Part shown: positions 36,457 to 48,081 of the stretch, in pieces
Numbering within the stretch: position 1 is the first letter of the stretch
How the letters are laid out: every line of letters starts with the position of its first letter
NCBI GenBank assembly: GCA_014529385.2
Contig: CM043968.1
Span: 6,179,501-6,243,500, forward strand
Origin: Adiantum capillus-veneris
Lineage: Eukaryota > Streptophyta > Polypodiopsida > Polypodiales > Pteridaceae
Direction of reading: 5' to 3'
DNA: 64,000 bases
The notes under the pieces: generated by a model
What the model was told of the DNA's origin: nothing
What the model saw: the letters and a program-made list of their open reading frames with translations, nothing else
Databases searched by the model: none
Translations under genes and position numbers: made by a program

Positions 36457-38354
36457 GTTTAATACTCCCTCTGGCAGGGAGATCAATCTTTGTAGGGATC
36501 ACAAATGTTGAGAGTGTCCCTTTCATGTTTTGCAACTGTTTCCTGATGACTTCAATCTCTTTGGGATCCTTAGAATACACCTCTTTTTGTATCGTTGACA
36601 GTGCATCCTTGAGGTGGTTGATGAGATCCACCACATCATCTTCCCTCTCTTGTACATTATTGTCACTATCGTGTGCTTCAAAATCACGATGCATGACATC
36701 TTTGTAGATGTTGGATGCGTCTTCATGTGCACCATGTAGAAATTCTTACAAACAAGGAAAGTGAGTCAGTACTATCATTCGAACACCATTAAGATGCTTA
36801 CATTGACTGCCCCAATCCGGACAATCACAATAATTGCTTTGCAAGCTGACATAATACCATATACTCTCAGTTGTGGCACTTTGAATCTTGAAGAGAAGTG
36901 ACCCTTCATTTATAACCTGAAAGGTAGATGGTGTGGTTTGAAACCTTTGCAAGATTCTCTCCCCTTCAAGCATTTTTGCTGTCTGCATCTTTGTCCCCCC
37001 CCGAACGCCATATCGCCCAGAGTCAGCTACCATGCAAAGCATGAATTAGACACGAATCCACACCTTCAACGTATGCTTTGCAATAAACAGAAAAAAGGGT
37101 ATCCTCTGTATAAAGCAATTTACTAAAGAGGCAAGTCAAAGTGCTACCTCGGTAACGCATTTGATAAGACAAGATATTGATTTCATGCGGTATCATAAAG
37201 AACCTGTAGATAGTACAATCAAGAAGGGAGGCTCGCTCCATGTGAAATCTTTCTTTTGACAAAGACATAGAAGCAACATATCGAGCATTTCCGACATCAA
37301 AGAGATCTTCCATGCAACACTCAATTACGGATGGATGGACGGGCAAGTGATATATATCACTTCTTGAACCTGGAACATGACCACTGTGACTAGTGTTTAG
37401 ATAAATATGAACATCATTACTCCCATTGGTAGTTATCACTTGTATTTTGAACGGACAACCACATTTCTTTGATGTCCTTGTTCTCTTTTTATCTCCCCTT
37501 CGTCGAGGCGCACCACCTCGATGACATATATAATCAATCACAGTTTTTAATGTGCCCGATTTTTTGGAAGAACGGACCATCACTAGCCTTGTCTTGTGCT
37601 CGATCATGATGGTCTTTAGGCGCCCCTCTACATCGGACGTGTTTGTAGTGATCACATTTGGAGGCTCTTTATTCAGGTCCATTCTTTGACGCCATGATCT
37701 TGAAGTTGAAGCGTTAGTTGCATTGCTACATCCACAAGCATTTATGTACTCTTTGATGTATATGGTAGATATACCATGCTTCCTAACTTCAATGCACCAT
37801 TTGGACTTGATGGAAATTAGGGTTTTATTAAACCCTTGGTGTTTTGATCCTTCAACAATATGGGCAACTTTTACAATATCCTCCCAATCTTCAACACATG
37901 GAACTCTCACCGGCTGCGAATCTCCCAAATATAAACAAAGCCTTCTATCCTCATCAAGCCCAACATGAAGCTCATCCTTCATCTTGCGCCACTTCTTCAA
38001 ATCCAACATGTCTCTAGAGTCATAGGTTTTAAGAGTCTCCAATGTTGTGGAGAGGTCACTTTGAAGCACTCTTATCATGTAATTATACGCCTCTCTGTGA
38101 AAGGAAAAATATGTTGTGGACACATAGAGATTTGGATCCGGAAATACCTTAACCATTTGATCTTCAAGAGGCCGGCTTTCTCCAAGAGCATCACCTTCTT
38201 CATGGAGTACCTCGAAGTCGTCATCAATACTTTCACTACTCGCATCACTTAAATCCTCATCAAACAACTCTTCAAGCATATGATCACCTTCCACGTTTGC
38301 TTGATCCCAATCCATCACTTGGTTGTGATTGAGGGTGATTGGATGAGAAAGCAC
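36392..38354 (-). pseudogene. MULE-2 transposase lacking the DDE catalytic domain
   Basis: The N-terminal DNA-binding part is intact from ATG at 38354 to about 37148. It has an acidic leader (DEDLSDASSESIDDDFEV), a region with CSNATNASTSRSWRQR, and the FAR1-type GDKKRTRTSKKCGCPFKI. A donor at RYR|GTAGCA (about 37148) follows. The next recognisable piece, 37020-36746, is already the SWIM zinc finger (NYCDCPDWGSQCKHLNG), and the last, about 36735-36392, is the charged tail. About 250 to 300 residues that would hold the two aspartates and the glutamate are missing. The two halves could still be spliced into a DNA-binding protein without cutting activity. Compare the MULE-1 transposase, where the DDE part is present but frameshifted. 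Confidence 0.8.
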
Positions 38355-38766
38355 ACTTCTTTCCGTCCGTGAGCGTGAATGTTACTGTGTGTGTGTGTGT
38401 GTACGTGCGCATGCAAAGGAGAGGGACAGAGAGAGGCCAGTTTTTCTGCCCTGTGTCGAGATTACACGCAGTGTGTTGAGATTACATACAGTGTGGGTCT
38501 GTGCATTACTTTGATGTGAGTCGAGAGTTAAACTCTTTAAAGTAGGTTGAGTGAATGCTGAGCATACTTGCTTGGCGTTCATAAATGGAAGAATGTACTT
38601 TAAGCTTCACTTCAATGCACAAATTAAAGGCGCCGCGCCCCGCCCCGCCGCCGAAAGTGATGTCTGTGCAGAGATTACTTTTTGTGCAGAGATTACAATT
38701 GCACGGCGCCGCAAAAATCCGCGGTCCTCATTGAATCTTGATCTAACTTTTCACTCCCACCCTTGA
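38355..38766 (-). other. Right subterminal region of MULE-2
   Basis: A short GT tract (38383-38401), GAGATTACA-type repeats (38456-38490, 38666-38696) and a GC-rich block (38630-38655). No coding sequence is seen upstream of the transposase ATG. Confidence 0.6.
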
Positions 38767-38798
38767 TCCCTTGAGTTGGACCCCGTGTTACATATAGA
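38767..38798 (-). repeat. MULE-2 right terminal inverted repeat (core)
   Basis: Inverted partner of 31926-31957 with one mismatch. A long C-run follows at 38803-38816. Confidence 0.9.
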
Positions 38799-38911
38799 CG
38801 AGCCCCCCCCCCCCGAGGGCAACTGAGCTCTCTCTTTCTCTCTCTACACTCTGTGGCAATTACGCTCTCTCTCCCCTCGAGCTGAGGTCCACGGCCCAAA
38901 TCTAGTACCTG

Positions 38912-38963
<52 letters not shown>

Positions 38964-39296
38964 GCACATGCATAGTGTAACGCCCTGGTTCCGATGAAAA
39001 AGTGCTGCAGGCCCACCAACACGTCCGCACACCCCTGCACAGTTTCGCCGTCTTCCTCACCGCCGCTATCGGAACATCACTGCTTCGTAGTTACCGTTTG
39101 ACACCGGTAGGCTGCCGTTTGCAATGGAGGCTTACATCTCAACCACAAAAAATTCCTGATTTGGTGGACGTTGACTCCTGCCATCTTCAATCGGAGCCTT
39201 TGGGCGGTTCAAGCTGTGCATATGTGTGTGAACCTAGGGTCGATGCAGGCCACGAGATCGTCCCCCTTCCACCGGCTGCCTAGGCGCATGTGCGCA

Positions 39297-39363
<67 letters not shown>

Positions 39364-39971
39364 GTTGTGCAACCGGGAGGCACAGGGCACACTGACCGGT
39401 TCTCCGTGCTTTTGCCACGTGTCAATGGGGGGCTCTGAATCCCTCCCCTTTTTATACTAGGACCAGTATATAGATATAGATATAGACTAGTATAGATACA
39501 GAGAGAGAGAGAGAGGCGGCCGGCAACACTAGTTTTTAATTATCTTTCTAAAAATTTCTTTTGAGTAAGCTCCACGGATTTATATTGCCTGTCTTTAAGG
39601 TGGAGCTCTTTTTGAAAATTTGCCCATCAAGGGTATGATTGAGCTCTTGTTTGTCTTGTAGAGCTCTTATGAACATACATACCAAGATTATTAAGTTCTT
39701 CATTACGCACAAAGTGTCACTCTGACCACTATTGAAAGCTTTGCTTACACAAAATCAGAAGCAATTGGAATGCTTGATTGCCAAGTCACCAAGGTGATAG
39801 ATGTTGACTTTCAATCAAATGGAGTTTGTTACAAACGAGTATGGTACCAAATGTAGACCTATGGATGCATCTTTGACATTGACACGATTAGAGCCTTTTT
39901 CCTCAAGAAGTGAGGAGGCATGAAAAGGGAGCTGTCAAGAGCTCAAATGAGTTAGTTGTGCCACTCCTCTT
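38799..39971. other. Intergenic with (CT)n tracts and a coding-like relic
   Basis: (CT)n tracts lie at 38915-38958 and 39299-39360. From about 39725 to 39860 the forward strand reads about 45 codons without a stop (ESFAYTKSEAIGMLDCQV and onward) before TAG, with exon-like composition. I do not recognise it. A LINE inserted just downstream, at 39987. Confidence 0.5.
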
Positions 39972-40141
39972 AAGATATTTGTTGAATATGTTGTCATAGA
40001 TGAATCAAGAGGACCTTCTCACTTCCAAGCTAGATACCATGCAGGTTCTAGCTGAGAGAAGGAGCCAATGGAAGAGGACAACCTGAATGGGAACTCTATT
40101 GGAGAGTTCCTGAAGGCAGAAGAATTTGTCCCCCTTTCCCA

Positions 40142-40865
40142 ATGATGGATACTCTCTCTATTCAATCTTGGAACGTGTAGGGATTAAAAACCCGGAAGAA
40201 GGGCACTCTCTTCTGGGAAGAAGTGAAGAAAGAGAAGGCAGTCAATTGCTGGGCCATCCAAGAACACCATTTGGATGCTCGTTGCAAGAGAAAACAGGCT
40301 GTAGGAAAAAAACTTATCTTTTATGGGGAAGGAAGCGACGGTTTCAGTGGTGTCTTGTGCATTGCTGATAGAGATTTGGAGCCAAAGATAGTTCTAAACC
40401 ACCCCTCCGGAAGAGTCCTTGGTCTTAGAATCAGATGGGACAATCAACCTATCACCATAGTAAATGTTTACGGCCCTTGCAACACAAAGGATAGAGCTAG
40501 ACTATGGATGCAACTCAGGGATACTCCGATCTAAGGGGAGTGGCTGATGGTAGGAGACTTCAATATAGTCGAGAAAAGCAAGGATAGAACAGGCTCCGCC
40601 AGTCTCCTGGCTGGCTCAGAAAAGTCTAAATGGATGAGCTTATGTGAGAAGTGGGCTATGGTTGACTTGTGGGAAGTGGGCCCATGGAACAGCATGCCTG
40701 GATTCACCTACACAAGCCTTCAATATGCCCGCACTGCCTCCCGGCTGGACAGATGCTACTGCTCTCATCAAGCTGACTAGATCTCATCGTTGTTAGAGAT
40801 GAAGGTAATCTCAACAAAAAGCCTCCGATCACATGCCATTACACTTACAACTAAAGAAAGATAAA

Positions 40866-40899
<34 letters not shown>

Positions 40900-43800
40900 A
40901 TCCTCGAGAGGGGAGAAAAAGCTTCTTGTTACAGGAACACACCTGTTCAAAGACCCTCTCTTTAGAAGCATCACCAAGAAAGCGTTGGGGAAGCTCAAGA
41001 AAGATGTGGGGATGAATAAACCTAGTGCTTGGAAGATATTTGTTCGGAGTGTACAAAAAGCTATCAAAACTTCGGGCCCGCGGGTTAAAAAAGCCAATGA
41101 GGCACATATCAAACATCTCACAGAGGAGGTAGCGCAGTTAGCCTCTAGGAAGGCTGTCGGACTGGCTACCGAGGATGAGCACAAGCGATGGCTTGAAGCT
41201 AAATCTTACCTGGCCAACGAGCAGCTGGAGGAAATCAAGAAGGTGAGATTGCTATCTAGGGAAACTTTCCTTCAACCAGAGCCTTCTAACCAAGCACATT
41301 TTTTTAGAGCTCTGAAAGTGAGGAAAAGTCGAGGCCATGTGCAAGTACTCGATGATGAGAAAGGGAATACAATTCAAAACCAAGATGAGATGGCTACAGT
41401 TATGCTCAAGTACCTCAGTCAGATTATCGGCCAGCCAGAGACCCAATCTCAGGAAGTGGAAGAAGCCCGAGTGTCTTTACTTGGGAGTGTTGAGAAGAAG
41501 GTTCCCCAGGAGGAAGCCAACCGCATGGAAAAGGCCTTCTCTGAGGAGGAATGCTCAGTGGCACTAAAAGCTCTTGGCAATGAAAAGTCCCCCGGATGGG
41601 ATGGACTGACAACTGAATTCTTCAGGGAATTTTGGGATGATCTCAAGGGTCCAGTCACACGGATGGCCAATCAAGCCGTTTCAGAAGAGTCGTTGGATGC
41701 AAGTGTTAAGAGAGGGCTTATCAAGCCCATCCCCAAACAGATCTGCTGCTCTCAACTTAAGCATTGGCGTTCCATTACGATGATGTCAGTAGCATACAAA
41801 ATTATTGCCAAGGTGATAGCTCTCAGACTTGCCCCCCTCTTGAGTTGGATCATCCCCCCCATCAACACGGGTTCATTAAACGGAGATCTATATATGACAA
41901 TATCTTGGCAGCAATGGTAGGAATAGAGTATGCATCTTTCTCCAAGCAAGGGTGCATCTTACTGCAGCTGGACCTTGACAAAGCCTATGATAGGATAGAA
42001 TGGTCCTATATAGAAGAAGTCATGGGAGCTCTGGGCTTTGGGCCTCGCCTTTGTCGCCTCATACGCACACTAGGCGTTGGCAGCCAATCAGAGCTCCTGT
42101 TTAATGACAGAATTGTGGGCTCTTTTGAGGTTAAAAGGTCTATTAAGCAAGGATGTCCCCTGGCCCCCTTGCTTTTCGCCATCGGGTCGCATCCTCTCAT
42201 TACGATGCTCGAATCAAGTGCTGCATGGGGAGAGATCCAAGGTCTAGCATTACTGGGCAACTACCGGCTACTAGCAAAAATGTTCGCAGATGATTTACTC
42301 CTATTCTTGAAGGCATGCCCTCAAGTTGTCAGGAGAGCACTGGAGATTGTGCAAACTTTTGCAGTGGCCTCGGGATCCAAGTGCAATATAGAGAAGTCAA
42401 GACTAATCTCCCTGTCGGAGAACGACTCTTTTGACCCTGCAGTTTGGACAGGAGAGATCATCTCAAAAGGGAGTATGTTTAGACACCTGGGAGCCCCCAT
42501 AGGGGTGGACGTAACCCACAGTCAAAGATTTCAATGGATCCTTGAAAAAATAAGCTAAAAAATGAGAAGATGGGAGTTTGTTATCCTCCCCTTCCAAAGC
42601 TGGATTAGAGTGATTAATGCTTTTATGATCCCGTATATTGCTTTCCTCAGCCCCGTGCTCAAGATGGCTAAATGTAACTAGAAAGAATTCTTAAAACCAG
42701 TGAAAAGGTTTCTTTGGAAGAACAACACGAAAACCTCTCGGCCATGACAGTGGGCTAGATGGGAGGTAGTTGCTCGCCCGGTAGACCAAGGAGGGCTCGG
42801 CATTATTAACCCTGTATCCCATGCTGAGGCCCTTTGTGCCAAATTTATGGTCTCATTGGCTAAACAAGACCAAGCTTGGGCTATCATGACCAAGGAAATG
42901 CTTGATGCAGGAAAACTGGGTTCGAAAGGGGGAAGTGGAAGGGGGTTGTGATGCACGACAAACTTCTCGCTCCAAAGTGGTCTTATCTTAGATCTGGTGG
43001 ACTCTCAGGGGAGCTAATGAGGAAGTGCAAAAGTGCAGCGGCAGTTTTGGAATGGGGAGAAGTAACCAGATACTTTAAGAACTCCATTTTGCACTGGTCC
43101 CCTTGGCTCTTTAACATATTGGGGCCACCGCAAAGCCCCTATTGGATAGAAATGGCAAGGAATGTGAATAATAAGGGGCTTGTTCTGGGATGGCAATATG
43201 AAGTGCTGGAAAAGTGATGACTCTATAGCCATCCAATTTCAAATGAATGGCTTTGAGATCTTACTAGTCCACAGGGTGATGAAAGAGTTTGATAAGGTGG
43301 TGATGCCAATTTGTGAATCCAACTTTGAATGGGAAGCTTGGAGATGGCCCGGGAGTAGTCTCTTTTGGAAACCACACTCTAAAGGCATTTACCATACATT
43401 AATGCACGAGGCTAATTGATGTAGCCCCCTCAACAAATTATGGAAGAGGCAATGGACGGAAAAGCGGTGGGAGGAAGTCATGGAGAACATCTGGAAGCCA
43501 AGGTGGCCTCAGTATATGAAGATATTTTTGTGGAAAGTGATGTGGGGTGCTTTGCCGACGGGAGTAAAGGTACAAGAAAGAGGCATCGGGTCCGATCGTT
43601 GCTCAAGGTGCAGAATGGCTAGTGAAGACCTAGCCCACCTTTTCATGGGATGCCAGGCAATCAGGGGCATGGCTCGGAAATTATGCAAGTGGATTCAAAG
43701 GACATGGAAAATTAAGTTCTTCAAGAACGATATGTTTTTTGGAAGTAATAGGTTGGGAAGTCCTGCTCTTCTGGTCTGCACTCAAATAATCAGGTACTAC

Positions 43801-43962
43801 TTCTTGCACCATATTTGGCAAGCAAGGAGCCGCCGCGTGTTTGAGGGAGATATGGCTGTGGCAAGCTGTTGTGAAATCATACAAGAGAGCAGAGTGATTC
43901 ACATGATCGGAGGCAAACAAGCCTCAGAGGATTGGTTTAGAACAATACATAACATCTTGTAA
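40142..43962 (+). pseudogene. LINE ORF2: AP endonuclease, reverse transcriptase, zf-RVT
   Basis: ATG at 40142 begins MMDTLSIQSWNV, then a TAG at 40178. The endonuclease continues with AIQEHHL, VNVYGPC, MVGDFN and RLDRCY (to about 40770), with further stops at 40532 and 40778. A G32 tract at 40866-40897 interrupts the linker. The RT runs from about 41480: KSPGWDGLTTEFFREFWD, SVAYKIIAKVIALRL, then a frameshift at a C7 run (41854-41860), then QHGFIKRRSIYDNILAA, LDLDKAYDRIEWSY, GCPLAPLLFA and the catalytic FADD (about 42285-42296). Stops follow at 42556, about 42680 and 42746. The zinc-binding tail lies at 43480-43962 (FLWKVMWGALPTG, CSRCRMASEDLAHLFMGC). About 1,270 codons are represented, a normal ORF2 length. 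At least five stops and two frameshifts make it dead. Confidence 0.93.
40866..40897 (+). repeat. G32 homopolymer inside the LINE
   Basis: An uninterrupted run of 32 G, between the endonuclease and RT parts. It could form a quadruplex, and its true length is uncertain in any assembly. Confidence 0.85.
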
Positions 43963-44134
43963 TAGGGAAAGCCTAGGAGTGGTAGCGGTTTTTTTTGCCA
44001 AGCTGATAATGTGCAATCCTGGGACCCTCGAGGCTCGGTCTGAGCTAGAGATTGTTGTATATTGTTGATGTTCTTAATACTATCCACTCACAATTGTGAG
44101 TTTTGCAAAAAAAAAAAAGAAGATATTTGTTGAA

Positions 44135-45160
44135 GAGAGGTGTTGCTGGTGCAACTTAGAGGGGCACTTGTCCTTTGCTTTTACCTTTATCTTCTCTTCC
44201 TCGAACTATGATGTTTTGTCATAAGACATTTTTTCCATTCCAACGATGGTAATGTGACCTTTAGTCCTGTTGCAATGTGAAGGATTACCAAAAAACAGGC
44301 GTAGAAGAACACATATTGGAATATAAGCATGAGAGCTAAGGAATAGCTTATGATTGAAGCCTGAAATAAAGTCATTTGACAATTACACATCTAGGGGGAT
44401 TGACCATGGAAAATTTAACTTACCATCTCAATGTAGGGGAGGGGTTTTTAGAAAATCTATTATTTAACCTACCAACTCAATGTACGGGAGGGGTTTTTAG
44501 AAAAGCTAGATAGCTGTATAACTTTCAAGTGTAGGCTTTCAATAATTTTTTGTAAAAAAGAAAGAAAGTAGAGGGGTGGGAATATAAGTCACATTGGAGA
44601 GAGAGAGAGAGAAGGGGAAGGAGAAGAGATGGAGATGTATTGAAAAGACAAGAATACATATTCTCTTTATGTAGTCTATCAATAACATATATTTTCTTTG
44701 ACATATGTAGATAGAGCTCGTTTGATAAAGACATTAGATCCAACCACTTTCAGTACAATAGTCATAGTTTCGTGTGATGTCAATTGAAAGCTAGTTTTTG
44801 ATATTACAAGATCTAAATCTTTTTCACTTAAATTGTGAGTGCGCATGTGCGCGGATGCGTGCGTGTGCGGTGTGTGCGAAGAAGGGGAGAAGCACGAGAT
44901 GGTGTGGATGGAGCAACCTCAGGAACAAATGAGTGAGGAGCTCCTTATTCTTATGTATATAAAGAATAAAGAAGTGTACACACGTGGACATACGATCGAA
45001 CACCGGACGTTTGGTCTGGGACAAAAGCGTAGCGCCTTTGGCCCAACAAACTTCCACTTAAAGGCGATACGTCGATAAGTGAGACCTATTAGTTAAACTA
45101 TTAGTATGTATAAAAAACTAGGTGTGACTCTCTCAAATTTATGTCCACTGGCTCGCTCTA
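44135..45160. other. Intergenic; one small tandem duplication
   Basis: No gene recognised. A unit of about 50 bases with AACTTACCA(A/T)CTCAATGTA(C/G)GGGAGGGGTTTTTAG text occurs twice at about 44417-44457 and 44466-44507. A short GA tract lies at 44598-44614. Confidence 0.5.
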
Positions 45161-46450
45161 TCAATCTACACATACTCGTATCCGCTTTGGTGGTAGGTGA
45201 GTGTGCGTACGCACGCTAGAGCCTGCATGTAAATCTCGTAGACTACTCTGTATGGTCTGCAAAACTCCACTATGCATAATTCTAGTGTCAGCCATTGCAC
45301 AACTGACAACCCCTGATGCAAATGCTCCCATCGTAGTTGCTAGATCGAGCCTCAATACTAACAAGTCGAACACGAGACGTCCGAACGCTGATGAAATCTG
45401 CGCAAACCTGGCTGTACTCGCTTCCCCTACACTATCTGCAATCACTACATCATCAAGACTATCCATCGCGTATGGATGTGTCAACTTCGACACTGGGAAA
45501 GCTACATTCATGTCACCCATAGGCAAAACTGTGTATCCTGGCACCAACTCATCAGCCTCTAACACGAGCATATCAAAGAACTCCATGTCTGTCATCTCTG
45601 TCTGTGTCTCTAGGGAGTAGACCCACTCTATGTCTGCCTGCACAAACTTTGACAACACCCGCTGTGTCTCACTGAAGCACTGCCGCTCTACCTCTATCTC
45701 TACAGAGTCTTCTGACATGTCTTGCACAGCTAAATGCTCTGTCTTGTGATCATGGTGGAGCTCACCTATGAAAGAGACACGTCTCGTCTCTTGCTTAAAG
45801 CATGCCAACAACAAAACCGAGACTATATCGTCTCGATCCTTAGACACATGCATAGGATATACCGAGCCGCTGCGGGCTCCTCTGGAAATCACTAATGAAC
45901 CGCAATACATCTAGAAAGATTCATCTCTAAGAAGTGTCTGATAACCAAAATTTACTAACTGTCTCACTGAGATCAAGCTCTGTCTTAGCTGAGGAACATA
46001 GCGCACATGTCGTAGCGCCATTGGGAAAAAACAACGTTTCGTGCACCCTCTATGTCAAATGCCAAACCATTGACCAAGGGCACACAACCAAGTTTGCCAC
46101 TAGAAAATGTGCTAAACCACTCACAACATGGTTTCACGTGGAAAGAAACGTCGCTATCTAGTAACCATTGTGGAGAAAGTGTGCTATCCATAGATATATC
46201 TGCAAGAGGTACACTCGAGGCAAGCATGACATCACCGTCACTGGCATAGACTGCCACTATAATTGCCTCTTTAACATGCATCAAAGCCTTATCTGCATCA
46301 CGCATACATCTCCGTTGTTGTCTCATACGTCTGAAACAACGGCGCCTAATGTGTCCTGTGTGACCACAATGCCAACATCGTATGTATCCGCAAGAACGAG
46401 ATCATCGTCTCTCAATGTCACACATATCTGTTGCCATAAGTGAACGCTAA
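45161..46450 (-). pseudogene. Ty1/copia gag zinc knuckle, protease and pre-integrase region
   Basis: Read right to left. A CCHC knuckle (CWHCGHTGHIRRRC, about 46380-46338) is followed by the copia protease WLLDSDVSFHVKPCCEWFST (about 46170-46110). Its active site should be D-S/T-G-A, but here it reads D-S-D-V, so the enzyme is inactive. Next come a frameshift near 45985, VPQLRQSLISVRQLVNFGYQ (about 45985-45925), a stop at 45911, and a 249-codon open frame (45910-45161) beginning with the copia GAG_pre-integrase motif GSLVISRGARSGSVYP. The rest of that frame is acidic and has no integrase motif. Core integrase, RT and RNase H are absent. Confidence 0.75.
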
Positions 46451-48081
46451 AATGGCAACAAAGTGGGAGATCACTCGACCACTACACAATTATGAAAACC
46501 ATGACTAATCGCATCAAAACCGATGCTCACATATGCATAAAACAACTCCACAATCTGCTATCTGCAAGCATAAACTGAGACAAACTGCTCAACCGAGTGT
46601 AAAGCGCATAACCATATACGCAAATAGAGAGAAAACTAGCTCAAAACACATCCCAAAAGAGAAACTACCTGCAAAAATCTGCAAAGAACCTGTGAAACGT
46701 GTGACTGTCTATCTGTAGCCACATAACCATACGCAATCCTCACTCATGGGAGAGTGGATACAAGAACACCAAATTGTGTCCAAGCTGACAAAACCTGTCA
46801 AAGTGAGAGTGAACACTCGGTCACTGTCAAAGTGAGAGTGAACACTCGGTCACTGTCAAAGTGTGAATATATTGACCATTGTACAAGATGACATAACACT
46901 GCAAACTTTTATGGCTAGAAGATGGGGAAAAACGAACAAAGTTTCCTTTGCAAAATGAGCCAAAACTCAACGCAAACTGCAAGCCAAAAAATTGCAGATA
47001 ACTGCCATAGTGGAAGTAAACTCGACCACTAAACCATTAAAGATTAAACTACTAATACGTATAAACCATGGTGAGAATTTGGCAAAAATTCGACAGAGTT
47101 TCTCTTGAAAATTGAGCAAAAATCCAAATAATATCACCAAATACGCATGAAAATAGACACTCAGTGTCCCAGTAAACAGATCCACAAATGACATACATAG
47201 CATTGTCAAAAGCCTAACAAAATAGCTCACTCATGACCGAGTGGCTCTATGGACGTAAACCTATCCAAAAATACTTGTAAACCTGCAAACCTGCTACGTG
47301 CGAGCTATAGCTAGCTCAATTTGTATCCGCGTAATGCATACATAGCATGAAACTGCACAAGGCCGTACAAAAAATCTCTTTGAAATGCTCTACACAGTCG
47401 AACACGAGCACTACATGTGCCGCATAAGTTGTAATGCAAAGACTGTGCAACCTGTGAGCAAAACTGCTGGAAACTGACACACACTACCTCATCGTTCGGT
47501 AAAGTCATCGATCAAAAATGCCGTCCAAGAGCCAAGTGCGCTCGAGCAAAAAACCCGCTCTGGAATGGGCCGTTGGAGCCGTATGTGTCGATATGTGTGT
47601 GATTGTTGAAGCAAAAACTGGGGAAAACCATCCAAGCCGTAATGGACGACGAGAGTACGTCAGATCCGGGTCACTCCGGATGGGGGCTAGAGGAGAGTCG
47701 ATGCCGCTATCAATCTATTGTCTCATGCCGTGTCGATGTCGGGAAGTCGTCATCGATGCCGTTTTTTTCATCGAGCAAAAGTACGCTAGCCGAATAGCCG
47801 TTTGATCGGTGTCGAAACCAATGCGTCGAGCTAGTCAACGCAAAACCGTAGAGGAAGATGAAAAAACGCCACAAAAAACCACCAAAATCGGTGTTGAATC
47901 CGATGTCGAAACGCCTAATCGCTGTTGCTCAAAGCCGATGCGGATCGGTGCAAATCCCTGAAGTCGGTGTCAAAAATGGATCTAATGGCCGATGTCGAGG
48001 TCACCTCCCACCGTCGGACGAGGGTCTCTTATGCCGAGGAGAACGCCAAAATCAAGTCGATGCCGAGAGTGATGCCCGGGC
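46451..48081. other. Upstream of the copia relic: no gene recognised
   Basis: A 29-bp unit is repeated about 2.4 times at 46796-46865 (TGTCAAAGTGAGAGTGAACA...). From 47500 to 48080 the sequence turns CpG-rich, with recurring CCGATG(T/C)CG words. No gag capsid domain is recognisable on the reverse strand, though it would be expected here. Confidence 0.5.

Larger units (their letters stand above)
31926..38798 (+). mobile_element. MULE-2: 6.9-kb Mutator-like element carrying a Ulp1 protease
   Basis: The outermost 32 bases at each end, 31926-31957 and 38767-38798, are inverted copies of each other with one mismatch, starting TCTATATGTAACACGGGGTC. Weaker pairing continues inward for about 100 bases. 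Inside are a Ulp1-type protease gene (33201-35362, forward) and a MURA/FAR1 transposase relic (36392-38354, reverse), facing each other. Plant MULEs that carry a Ulp1-like protease gene are a known class. C-runs lie just outside both ends in the same orientation and could be a 9-bp target duplication, but homopolymers make this unprovable. Because the transposase has lost its catalytic core, the element is non-autonomous. Confidence 0.8.
39972..44134 (+). mobile_element. LINE (L1-type non-LTR retrotransposon) with 15-bp target duplication
   Basis: AAGATATTTGTTGAA occurs at 39972-39986 and again at 44120-44134, directly after a poly-A tail (44107-44119). The intervening 4.1 kb contains an endonuclease, reverse transcriptase and zf-RVT tail in order. 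This is the signature of target-primed reverse transcription. The element has only about 155 bases ahead of ORF2 and no ORF1, so it is 5' truncated or an ORF1-less type. Confidence 0.95.

Noticed and set aside
38803-38816. C-runs outside both MULE-2 ends as the 9-bp target duplication
   Set aside because: A homopolymer present by chance or slippage would look the same; kept only as a possibility.
40833-41184. Poly-Gly and poly-Pro open frames around the G32 tract
   Set aside because: Products of the homopolymer; the real frame here is the LINE ORF2 on the forward strand.
41006-42260. Reverse-strand open frames across the LINE
   Set aside because: Antisense shadows of ORF2, with no motifs of their own.
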